This document shows positions 12,565-23,824 of a stretch of DNA of 64,000 nucleotides, one piece after another. Below the pieces are notes generated by a model. That model worked only from the letters and a program-made list of their open reading frames with translations. It did not search any database and was not told the DNA's origin. The stretch's first letter is position 1. Each line of letters opens with the position of its first letter. The position numbers and the translations under genes were made by a program. Origin of the DNA: Hyaloscypha bicolor E (Eukaryota > Ascomycota > Leotiomycetes > Helotiales > Hyaloscyphaceae); assembly GCF_002865645.1 (NCBI RefSeq), contig NW_020194555.1, forward strand, positions 558,001 to 622,000. The letters run 5' to 3'.

Positions 12565-15500
12565 ATTATATAATAAAGCTAGTATATAGTTCTTTCTATT
12601 AATAGTTACTAGCTTATATAATATATTTTAATTATTAGATTAACTAGTATTTTCTTTATATTAAATAAAAATATTCGAATTTAAAAATAATTTAATAAAT
12701 ATTAGTAATATTAGAACTATTTCGGATATTTAAAGTATTTATAACTTAATATCTAGCTTAAAGCTTCTAAATTTCTATTATTATCTTTTTAAATACTATT
12801 AATTATTATAATATAATTAGTAATAAAATATTATATTTAGTTATTTAAAATGAAATACTATAAATTAAAATAATTAAAATAATACTATTAAATTCTATAA
12901 AGTTATTAATAGCCTTAAAAGCTATTTAAAATATAATATTTTTATTAATTCTATTAATTTTAGCTATAATAATAAAATAGATATATTAAATTAGGCTATA
13001 ATAATATTTTATAATTTTAATAAAGTTATAAGCTTTTATAAAAATAATCTTAATTTTGGTTTCTATAATATTTATAAATTAAATAAACTTTTTATTAGTA
13101 AATTATTTTCTAATATCTATTATAATCTAATTAGAAAAACCTAAATAGTTATTAATTTAATATTATTTAAATATATTTCAGGTATATATTATATTAATAT
13201 TCTAGAACTATTAGCCGATTTAATATTAAATGCCTTTATTAATAATATAAAATATAAGCTTATTAAAAATATAGAAACTAATTAGTATTAATAAAATAAT
13301 TAAAACCAATATTATTTCTTAAATTAAATTTAAATTATCTAAATAATTAACTATATTTCTAGTATTATTTCTAGTATTTTATAAGATATTTAGAGGCTTT
13401 TATATTAATATTATAGCTTGTTTATTCTAATATATTCCGGAGTTTTTTAATAAATAAATAACTAAATTAATAATATAGATATTATAATTTGATTTTTATA
13501 AAAAAGCAGGAATTATAAATAAAGAATTTAGAAATAAAGTCTTATAATATAATATTTTAAAACAGAAAAGAATATTTGAAATATTATATTATAGATATAT
13601 AATTTCTAATAAAAATAATAAAATAATTAATAAGATTATTAAAGTAAATTTCTAGCTTGTTTATATTAATTAAGCTAAATAAAAATAGAATTTTTAAAAA
13701 TATAATATAGAATTATATTTATCTAATTAATATATTTACTATTATAAATTTAATAGAAAATATAAATCTAATACTAAATTAGATTTTAATTTAATTTTTA
13801 ATAGTTTTATTAAGTTTAATACTATTATTAGTCTATTATAGAGCTTGAAATTAATTAGAACTAATAGTTAAATATCTAGAGATTTTAGTATTAATTATAA
13901 TTTTATAAAAATAATAAATATTATTAATTATAAAAGTTTAGATATTTTCTATTAAAGATTTAATAGGCTTTAAAATATAGTTTTTACCTATTATTTAATA
14001 TAAAAAAAAGAGAAATAAGATTATTTATAAAAATATTAGCTATAGTTATTAATAAAATAAAAGTAGTAAAAATAGCTAAAAAGTTTTTAATTAAAATAAA
14101 ATAAAAATTTGAGTAATATTTTTTTCTTTATTTTTTTCTATTAATAAAGCCTTAAAAGTATTATTTATTATTTTATTTTTATTACTTTTATTATTTTCTT
14201 TATTTTTAGCTTTAATAATATATTATATATAAATATTACTAAAATATTTATTAAAGTTATAAGTATTTCGAAATCTAAATTAATAAATATTTCTATTTTT
14301 AAATTAAATCTTTTTAATCTTTATTTTTTAATATATGTTTTTATAAATAGTATTCGGGTTTCTTATATATAAAACACTACTTCGAAATATAATTATTATA
14401 ATTACCGGATTTAGAATAATTATTACGGGTTCCGAAATTATAATTGAATTTATATTAATAATTTCTAAAAAAAACAAAAAATTTAGAAGATTCTAGAAAT
14501 AGTATTATTAATTAATAAAAAATATTTTAGAATTAGCTTACTATTTATTCTTATATATAGTAATAAATAACTAAAGCTTATTAATAAACTAGTCGAGATT
14601 TATAAGAAAATCTGAAATTATATATTTATATATCTAGAAACTTTAATAAGAAATAATAATTTTATTATAAAGAAATTTAATATTTTATAAATTAGATATA
14701 AAACTATATTATAGTTAATATAGTTTATTAATTAGTAATTAAATAGTTTCAAATATTATTTTCCCCGGGAATTTAGCTTTTATAAAAACTAATATAATAG
14801 TATTTTATTTATCTAAATTTTAATATTTGAATTTAAAGCCTTTAAAAAAGCTATAAATATTAATATAAGCCCTTTTATATATATATATTAAAAGAACTAG
14901 TTATTATAAAAGTAGTTTTAAAATAGATTTTTTAGTATAATAGAAAAAGCTTATATTAGTATCTTTTATAAAAGCTTTATATATTAGTAAATATTAATAA
15001 AAAATAAGTTTATAATTAAAATTATTATTAGATTTATTAGATTTTTACTTTTTAATATAGATTTTAGTAATTTCTTTAATAAGTTTTATAATTAAAAATA
15101 AAGAAAATAATTGGAAAATATTCGAATATAGTTATAATAATAATAATAAAACTAATAAAAATATATTATTTATTTCTAGAGCTTTTATATTAATATATAA
15201 ATCTAATAAAAATATAGAATATAATAATAAAAAAGGAAATAATAATAGTAATATAGGAATATTAAAGATAATAGATTCTAAATACTTGTTTTTTTATAAG
15301 AATAATAAAGCCTAATAAAATTAATCTTTTTATAAAATTTAATTTAATTTTTAATAAATTCTTATTTATTTAGATATATTATATATTTTTTTAATAATAG
15401 AAAATAGAATAGTTATAATAATAAAAATACTAGTATTTTATTATATATATTACTATATTAAAAGATATTATATAAATATAATATTTCCGAGAATTTAAGT

Positions 15501-16469
15501 TTATTAAAGTTCTTAAAATTATATCTAAATAATTTCTAAATATTATTATTAATTATTTTGTAAAAAATATATTAAAATAATTTAATATTTAAAATAATTT
15601 CATATTTAAAATAATTTCATATTTCTATTTTATTACTATTTTCTTGAAATCTTTTTTTATAAATATAAAATAATTAAATTAGATAAATTTAATAAAGAAA
15701 TTATTTATTATAATAGGTTCTATTATTATATATTTTATAAGTTTATATTTAGTTCGAGATATAATAATTTATAAAAAAAAGTAAATTCATAAAAAGAAAA
15801 ATAATTTATAAAATAAATAGTTTATAAAAGTTATTATATTTAAGATAAAAATCTCGTTTATAATAAGAAATTTAAGAAATAAAATATCGAGATTCCGGGA
15901 AAATTTAATAGTTCTAAAGCTTAAAAGTCTTAGATATTTAAATAATTTTTTATAAAAAAAGTAATTTTATAAAATAACTAAATAATTAAATAGCTAGCTA
16001 TTTAATAGTTAGTAAAAAATATTATCTTTTTTTTTTATAGAACTAAATTATAAATAAAAGCAACTATTATTTCTCTCTTTTAATATAGTTTAATTAGGCC
16101 TTAATAAAATTAATTTTTTCTTTCTTTTTATAGAATTAAATTATAAATAAAAGTAATTAATAATTATTTTCTTTTTAATATAAAATAATAACTTTATTTT
16201 TAAAAAACCGAATCTTAAATAAATATAGCTTAATTTTTCTTTTTATCTAATTTATATATATATAATATTATTATAGAAATATAGAAATACTAATTATATT
16301 AAATTAGTAAAATAGTTAATATTTGAAAATAAGAATTATAATATTATAATATTAATATATAATTCCTAAATCTATTAAACCTAATAGAAACTAGCTACTA
16401 GTCGAGTTATTTATAAAATATAAGATTATATAATTATATCTCGTATTTTATATTTTATTATTTATATTC

Positions 16470-16661
16470 TATAACAGTTCTCGTCACGTGCTCTGCACCT
16501 AATTGGGACTAGCCCAGCTCGCTAAGCTATACGCATGCACTTTGTACTTAAGCTCGGTTCTCTCCTTGAGAAACCTTCTTCTTTCCTTATCTTAGAATTC
16601 TCAATAAACGATTTCCCTTACAAGTACTCTATTCGTAAGCTTCCTTTACAGGTTCGTAATA
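16470..16661 (+). mobile_element. Solo LTR (192 bp) of a second retrotransposon family inside the older Copia LTR
   Basis: Sequence of normal composition from TATAACAG to CGTAATA interrupts the older Copia right LTR. A perfect 5-bp target duplication TATTC is at 16465-16469 and 16662-16666. The ends are TGT...ACA if a single RIP transition is undone at each end. The interior shows little RIP. Confidence 0.8.
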
Positions 16662-16973
16662 TATTCCGTTTTTCGAATTTTATAATTATATATATAACTC
16701 TCAAAAAAATAATTATATTAATAAAAAAAAAGTATTTAAGAAATATAATATATTTAGAATTCTTTAAATATTTAAATCTTAAATTAAATATATTATAACC
16801 TTATTTAATAAGAATTTATTTTATATTTTTAAGTTTTTTTTATTTATTTAAATTAAATTATTAAAAAACTTAAATAATATTTTATAATTCCGGAATTATA
16901 TATTTTAATAAAAAGTATATATTTCTTTTATAAGCCTTAATATTATTCTTTTCAATTTCCTTTAATATTTTAT

Positions 16974-17271
16974 TATTAGTATAGCTATTTCTTTAGAAGT
17001 TATATATATAGTTACAGGATATGGGATATAGGATATAAGTAATAAAATATAGGTAATAAAATATAGAATACAGGATATAGTTATATAACCTCGTATCCTA
17101 TTAGTAACTTAACTAGTAAACTAGATTCCTTTAGGCTTAATAGATTTAGGAATTATATATTAATACTATAATATTATAATTCTTATTTCTAAATAATAAT
17201 GACTTTACTAACTTATATAAATAGTATTCTATAACTATATAATAATACTATATATTCCTAGTAAACTAATA
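16974..17271 (+). mobile_element. Solo LTR of the Copia family, opposite orientation
   Basis: 298 bp matching the reverse complement of 6122-6421 from end to end, with TATTAG...CTAATA ends and a perfect 5-bp target duplication TTTAT at 16969-16973 and 17272-17276. No internal element sequence follows, so it is the product of LTR-LTR recombination. Confidence 0.8.
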
Positions 17272-18431
17272 TTTATTTATATTAAAAACATTTAATATAT
17301 TTTTATTATATAAAACATATATAGAAAACTAATTAAATATTAGAATAATTATATAATTTAAATACTTTTATATAAATATATTATATATTCTAGTAATTTA
17401 TACTAATAATTGTTTTATATTTTATTAAGAGTTCTTATTTAAACCTAAATATATTATTTAATAAATATTTAAATTAAAATTATTCGAAATAAAAATACTT
17501 TTATTATTTAATATTTTAATATACTTTTTAGAGCCTATATATTCAGAATTATAAATTAGCTTCTTTTTATTTTTTCCAGGCATTTTTTACTAATTATCTA
17601 CTAGTTAAAGACTCTTTTTATAATTAAATTTATAAAAATATATTATATATATTTGAATTTTAATTAGAAATAAAAATTAAATTATATATTATATATTAGT
17701 TTTATTTTTCTTATATTAAACTATATATAATAAAAGCTTTTTTATTAATAATAAAAATATTTATTAATAATATTAACTTATATTAGATTATTTATATTTA
17801 TTTATATAAAGCCCTTTTTTAGTTTTATAATAATAAAAGTCGAATCTAAAAAGATATAAATAAATTATATTATAAGTAATTAGCTTTTTTATTATTATTA
17901 ATAATAATTGAAATAAAATCTCTTAATTAATAATATTATTTTAAGCTTTTAATTAATTAATTGAGTTTAATAGACTAAAAAACATTTTTATTATTTAAAT
18001 AAAAGATATTATTTCTTTTTATTACTTTTAGTCTTTTATGAAATATTATATTACTATTAATAATAATTAAATAATTCTCTAATTTATTAAGCTAGTATTT
18101 TTCTATTATAAAAATAATAATTATTAGAAATTATTAAAAGTAATATATTAATTCTTTTTAGCTAATATTATTTTAATTTTAAAAGTTATTAAATATATTA
18201 CTAAAATAAATATAAATTAATAATTATATAAAAAGTATATAAATCTTTTATTTATTCTAGCTTCATATTTATATTATTAAGAATTTCCTAATAAGTTATT
18301 TATATATTTAAAGCTTTATTATTTTTATTTTTAAGCTTTTACTTTTTCTTAATTATAAATTTCTAGAAACATTAATTAGTTCTTTAATAAAATTGAATTT
18401 TAGTCTTTTTTATTTAAAAAATAATATAATT

Positions 18432-18661
18432 ATAAATATTTAAAGTTATATAAATATTTAAAGTTATATAAATATTTAAAGTTATATAAATATTTAAAGT
18501 TATATAAATATTTAAAGTTATACAAATATTTAAAGTTATACAAATATTTAAAATTATATAAATATTTAAAGTTATATAAATATTTAAAGTTATATAAATA
18601 TTTAAAGTTATATAAATATTTAAAGTTATATAAATATTTAAAGTTATATAAATATTTAAAA
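18432..18661 (+). repeat. Minisatellite, 18-bp unit, about 12-13 copies
   Basis: Unit taaatatttaaagttata, nearly perfect, with single-base variants (for example tacaaatattt) in a few units. It lies within the AT-rich block and has no associated gene. Confidence 0.9.
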
Positions 18662-19495
18662 ACTAGAAATAGTTTTAATATACTTATATTATAATATGAA
18701 AATAAGATAAGAAACTTACTAGTTTATTTTATAAGTTTTTAATCTCATTATATAATTATAGGCTTTTTTAAAATAATAATTTTATTATTACTAATAAAAA
18801 GCTTTTATTAAATTTAAAAGAATATTAAATCTTTAAGCTTTACTTTATTACTTGATTTAATACTTGAATTATTAGAATTATTCTTTATATTAAAGAATTC
18901 TTTATACCGTTTATTAATAATTACTTGAATTATAACTTCTTTAGTTATAGTAAAAATTATAATTAAATTAAGAATTAAATTAGCTTACTTATATTTCTAA
19001 AAGCTTATAAAAGTAATTATTAAAAGTTTTTAAAAAGGGCACTTAATTGGGTTTATAAGTATTGAGATATTAATATAATTATAGAAGAGTAATTAATTTA
19101 GAGAAGTAGTTATATAATAACTAAAATAAAAAAATAATTATATAAAATATAAATATATTTACTTACTTAATTACGTGTATTATAACTTCCTTAATAATAA
19201 AGGTATTATAATTTTGAGAACATAGAATTAATTTCTAGAGTATATAGTATAGTTTTAATTAATACAATTTATATTAATTAGTATTATAGTAGGGGTTTTT
19301 TTTGTTGCTTTTGAATCGGACCGACTCTACCGTTAATTGAGGCACTGCCATAAACCTGCTTGCCGCGGTATTGGTACAAAATTTAGCCGCTCGCCAACCC
19401 CGTCTGGCCTCCTTCTGATTGCCAGGGCCCAGATAACATCTTCTAATAAACTATGGGGTTCAGGCTCTTTATCCAAGATGGATCGAGAAATATAT

Positions 19496-20068
19496 CTTAG
19501 AAGTATTCACGGGCTAACCGCTCATATCCCCCCAACCACCCACCCCAGAAAATTCGATTTTTAATTATACCTTTATTATGATTACAAATCCTATTACGTA
19601 TTAATACTTTATAATATTCTCGATATCTTGACAACTATAGATTCATTTTAACCTTATAGTGCGGCTAGAATTGCCTGTAAGGTAAAAAAATTCTAACTGG
19701 TTACTCCTTTTTACTACAATAACGGCATAAATAAGAAATTTTGAGTAGATGTTTGTAACCAGCGACCTTGGTATAGTAATTCAGGAAGTTTTTAGTACTT
19801 TCCTAGTACTTTAAAAAAATCACAAAATTTTGGTGTTTTACCTCTAGCGACGCTCTAGCGAGGGATTTAATAACAGGGCAAAAATAATAAAATTACTACC
19901 TTATGAGTGATTCTAGCTGTATTACTAGTTTGAAATAAATATATAGCTGTCAGGATATCGAAAATACTATAAGGTATTAATATATAATAGGATTTGTAAT
20001 TATAATAAAGGTATAATTAAAAAATCGAATTTTTTGGGGTGGGCGGTTGGCCCGTGGATACTTCTAAG
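19496..20068. mobile_element. Foldback/MITE-like element with about 140-bp terminal inverted repeats
   Basis: The sequence from 19496 (cttagaagtattcacgggct) to about 19650 is repeated as reverse complement at about 19940-20068. Both arms contain the block around aattcgatttttaattatac. The left arm has about 10 extra bases near 19525. The central about 290 bp has no coding frame. No clear target duplication was found, so the precise ends are provisional. Confidence 0.75.
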
Positions 20069-20448
20069 CGGATTCTGGCGGGTTTGGAGATCAGTGTTGA
20101 AGTGAAATAAACTCAAGCTCTGCATCGTCCTTAATCAATCCAGCTGAGGAAGTAGAGTGCAAGTGAAGTGAAATATTTACCGCAATTATAATAATAATAA
20201 TCATCATCATAAAAATGAGTTACTTTAGAAATTTCTTGGCCACTTTGATTAAGAAGCAGCCACCTGTGTCCTTTCAGGTTTCGGACCACGAGGTTGCATG
20301 ATCCGAGAAATCCGGAATCTGGCTACTGTGGTGGTAAGTCCCAGAATTGCGTTGTTCGTACCAGGCGCTATACAATCGAAAACGACGAGCGCAGAAGACC
20401 AAAGCATCGCCGCGTCGTCAAGCACCTTGTCGTGGGAATTCCTGTTGA

Positions 20449-20772
20449 TCAGAGAAAAATGCATTCTTGCTCTGCAAGTGGATGCCGAGGTTCTTGTAGC
20501 CAATCCCGATATTCTATGGGTCCTCCCCGTTGGCGCACCTCTATATCTCCCCAGTAGCTGCTGGCGTGATGAGACCACAGAAGCGCATTGCATATATTAT
20601 GGACCGGCAATGTGGCGACAAAGCTCGTACTCAAATTCTGAGCCGCCCTTCGAATAACTCCTGATATTTCGGAGTACGCATCAGAAGGAAAAGTCAACGA
20701 CCTGTGGGAATAAGATAATGCCATGCGCGTATAGTTCTCGAAACTCCAGTATTGCATATCTATATCAACCCC
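20449..20772 (-). pseudogene. Relic of a heterokaryon-incompatibility (HET) domain protein
   Basis: On the complement the frame reads WSFENYTRMALSYSHRSLTF and then PSDAYSEISGVI and LPVHNICNALLWSHH. This order (Y-T-x-R/H-x-L-T-F-P-x-D-x..., then the LLW tryptophan) is typical of the region downstream of the HET domain in large fungal HET proteins. Only about 105 codons remain: no HET core is found upstream and no PSWSW block downstream before a stop at 20449. HET proteins are fast-evolving self/non-self recognition genes and often decay near AT-rich blocks. Recognition is by pattern only. Confidence 0.5.
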
Positions 20773-21251
20773 AGGTCCCCAACGCTAGATAGTGCATTTT
20801 GCCAGTATCAAAGCAGCTCTCCGTGCTGTTGTCGGATTCGTCAAGCTCAAGGATATCATGGAAGATCTCTTCCTTGCAAACGAGAAAGATCCCCTCCTCC
20901 GAGAAGCATAAGATGGAATTATTTGAGCGAAGTGTGGAGAAAGGAAGTAACGTTGTGAGTGGGTACTGAAGAAGTGGGGAGGATTCTTTGTCATCAGGAA
21001 GCCACCATTTAGTGGTTTGGCAGCCTCACCACAAGGCTTTGAAACAAAACAACAAACTTGGCCCGGCTATCGAACCTCACCATCCCCACTCTGGATCAGG
21101 GCTACTATATATCAAGCTTAGCTACGAATCTTGTGGACCTGTTGGAGCTCGAGATACAGCGTCAATTGATGACGGCAACCTCTCCATGACTTGAACAGCG
21201 CGACCCCATCTTTATCTGGCCCAGAGTGACCACTACGCGTCTCTTGAAGCC
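20773..21251. other. Gene-poor stretch upstream of the GH125 gene
   Basis: A short plus-strand frame at about 20808-20911 ends in a stop and could be a coding relic, but I do not recognise it. The 3' end of the stretch should hold the promoter of the gene starting at 21252. Confidence 0.4.
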
Positions 21252-22987
21252 ATGCATCACTCCAGTCTGCGATCATGGCCTCTCTGGCTGGGCACCATAG
21301 CTGGCATGTTCTCACCGGCGGAAGGGCAGCAAGCCCTTGAAGAGAAGTACAAGGCAGCGTGCCCAGACTACAAAAGATACTCCATGTTTATGCAGCACGT
21401 GTCCCATTCCCACTGCCAGCGCCATATCTAATCTTTTCCCAGTCGACCGTTCTCGGAAGGGGAAATGCAGCTGCCATTCCAGCGGCCCGAGATCCGCTGT
21501 CGAACGTTCACATCGCCGCTCGTGGAGGAGGTTATCGACGATATCACAAGCAAGATGGTAGACAAGGACCTGGCACGCCTCTTCGAGAACGCCTTCCCAA
21601 ACACGCTCGATACAACCGTCCGATGGCACATCGACGGGAAGGAAAAGTCAAAGCACACAGAGCTGAAGCGTGGCACACGGGATGAAGGGAAATGGGAGGG
21701 TCCCCAATCGTTCGTGGTAACCGGGGACATCAACGCCGAATGGCTCCGCGACTCCACAAACCAGCTGCTTCAATACCAACCACTAGCAAAGAAGGACGAG
21801 GCGATCTTCAACCTGATTCTCGGGGCGATCAACACACAAGCAGAATACGTGATCGAGTCACCGTACTGCAATGCCTTCCAGCCCCCTCGAGCGTCAAAGC
21901 TGCCAGCTACCCAGAATGGACAAGAGGACTCTGTCCATCCAGCCTACGAACCATCCTTCGTCTTCGAATGTAAGTATGAGCTCGACTCCCTAGCACACTT
22001 CCTCGCACTGGCAAATACGTTTTACAACCACACCGGTTCGTTCGACTTCCTTACCCCGCGGTGGTACAAAGCGCTCGACACAGTCCTCGGAGTCTTGGAT
22101 CAACAGTCACAATCCACATTTGATCCCGAGACCGGGAGATTTGAACGAAATGCATACACCTTTTCTCGACAGACGACACAGGGAACGGAAACGCTGCCTT
22201 TAGGCGGGGTAGGGAATCCATTGAATTGGGGCACAGGCTTGATAAGATCTGCGTTCCGTCCCAGCGACGACGCAACGATACTAGGATTTTACATCCCAGC
22301 AAACGCGCAAATGGCCGTCGAGCTGAAGAAAACGGCCGACATGTTAGCAGCAGCGAAAGAAGTGTCACGAGCGCAGCTTCTCGATAAACGGGCACAGACG
22401 ATCACGGATGGGATCTGGGAGCATGGCGTGGTGTTGCATAAGAAATATGGGAGGGTATTTGCGTACGAGGTTGACGGGTATGGAGGGCAGATATTAATGG
22501 ATGATGCGAATGTGCCTAGTTTACTAGCCCTCCCGATTATGGGCTTTGTGGAGAGGGATAATGTGGTGTATCAGAATACTAGGAAGATGTTGTTGAGTAA
22601 GGAGGGCAATCCGTATTTTCTTGAGGGGTCGGCGTTTACTGGGATTGGTGGTATGATTTCCCCTTCCATTTTACTTTGAGAGAGAGAGAGGAGTTAATGG
22701 AGATAGGTCCTCACATCGGCTTCGAATACGCCTGGCCAATGTCTCTCCTCCTACAAGCCATGACCTCAGACAATGATACGGAAATCAGCCACTGCATTAA
22801 ATTGGTGCTCTCCGCTTCGCCGTTAGGACTTGTCCATGAATCGATCAATGTGAATCGAATTCATGATTATACTCGCAGCTGGTTTGCATGGGCAAACTCC
22901 GTCTTCGCGCAGACGATCCTTGATATAGCGAAGAGGAAACCCCATTTGATTTTTGGTGAGGGGGCGGATGCTTATGTTGTTGAATAG
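21252..22987 (+). CDS. Secreted GH125 exo-alpha-1,6-mannosidase
   Basis: Exons 21252-21385, 21443-22650 and 22707-22987 give 540 residues. Residues 1-25 form a signal peptide with a hydrophobic core (WPLWLGTIAGMFS). The family signature stretches are FVVTGDINAEWLRDSTNQLL (near residue 130), SFVFECKYELDSLAHF, AYEVDGYGGQILMDDANVPS and, across the last intron, GIGGPHIGFEYAWPMSLL. GH125 enzymes remove terminal alpha-1,6-linked mannose; with a signal peptide this one should act in the secretory route or outside the cell on mannan or N-glycans. Intron 1 uses the donor GTTTAT, which is needed to keep frame between CPDYKRYS and RPFSEGEMQLPF. No other carbohydrate enzyme is adjacent. Confidence 0.9.
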
Positions 22988-23824
22988 GTAGATAAGATGA
23001 GGAATGAATAGATGAATGAAGACAATGAACAAGGCCATTGTTCTAGACAATATTGGAACAAAAATGGGGTTTAGTGCCGAAATTCACCTGAAGACTAGAC
23101 ACTGACTGGAATCTCAATGTACCGGATCAACCTTGTACATAGAGTTGATGTGCAACAAAGTATCTCACGCTCCATATTCACTGTCACCCCATATTATCGG
23201 ATAAAACCCCCTACTTACAATTTAATTTCCTCTCATATCTTCAGATGAAACCAACTTTCGTCTGAATTTCTAGGAAAAGCTCGCGATATGTAGCATAAAC
23301 TAGTTTTCTTCTCAACTCAACGGATGAAAGGTCGCCTTTTTGTTTGTTTTGTGAGGTGAAATATGTGCAACGAGCTCGAGCAAGTTTAAAATTCACTTGA
23401 ATGTTGGGACTCCACATTCCCACTGTATCAGGAACTTTCGAAACATTGACGATTTAAGTTGATTTCAACATTCATAAACAACCTCAATGTACCAGGAAGT
23501 CTTGGAAGATTGATGAGATCTGCAACAAAAGAACCAACACAAGCTGAGATTCACTCGAGGTTCCAGCCCTCGAACATTCCTCCTAATGTACTAGAACTCT
23601 TGGAACATTGACACGACGTGCAACGAAAGACATGGGATAGGATCCACTCTTTTCCTCTAGACTAAAAACCATTCTTCACTTCGCTATCCGTGCTAGTCTT
23701 GTGCTCATTATCGCTCATAATCATACATCACACCCATGCATCATTCCTCGTACACGGCCCCTCCCTTAAATTTCACGTTTCATCGCTCTCCGCTCCAGTT
23801 CAGCGCAAGTGGAGAAGAAAAGCA
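22988..23824. other. Intergenic region with degenerate tandem repeats
   Basis: Convergent gene ends flank this stretch. From about 23110 to 23640 a unit of roughly 100 bp recurs four to five times, recognisable by aatgtacc(a/g)g, cttggaa(c/g)attga and gtgcaac(a/g)aaag. No coding potential. Confidence 0.55.

Larger units (their letters stand above)
3888..16723 (-). mobile_element. Older Ty1/Copia retrotransposon, heavily RIP-decayed, split by a younger insertion
   Basis: Left LTR 3888-4187 and right LTR about 16255-16723 are copies of the LTR of the inner element at 6122-12564. Internal sequence 4188-6116 matches the 3' part of the inner element (RT/RNase H side) and 12570-16250 matches the rest, including an integrase remnant near 13000-13140. 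Without its two insertions the element is about 6.2 kb. The start of the right LTR seems to lack about 20 bp and the LTR is itself interrupted by a 192-bp solo LTR. Coding strand is minus, as in the inner copy. Every frame is full of stops. Confidence 0.75.
2431..19300. repeat. AT-rich, RIP-decayed transposon block (about 17 kb)
   Basis: Almost no C or G over long stretches, TA-rich runs, and no coding frame longer than about 90 codons. Where two copies of one repeat can be compared (for example 3888-4187 against 6122-6421, or 13000-13140 against 8840-8960) nearly all differences are C-to-T or G-to-A transitions, the RIP signature. The block contains a Copia element nested in an older copy, two solo LTRs, and tandem repeats listed separately. 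The parts 2431-3887, 4188-6116 outside identified domains, and 17277-18420 hold only unassigned decayed repeat sequence. Confidence 0.9.

Noticed and set aside
16535..16798. Open frame of 87 codons in the AT-rich block
   Set aside because: It runs from the inside of a solo LTR into decayed Copia LTR sequence; the junction is an insertion site, so it is not a gene.
18432..18661. Regular array that might suggest CRISPR
   Set aside because: Units are directly adjacent 18-mers without unique spacers, in a fungal nuclear context: a minisatellite.
19337..19564. 75-codon open frame at the right edge of the AT block
   Set aside because: It reads into the inverted-repeat arm of the foldback element and shows no domain.
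20298..20657. 119-codon plus-strand frame
   Set aside because: It lies opposite the HET-like relic, which has the recognisable pattern; the plus-strand product resembles nothing I know.
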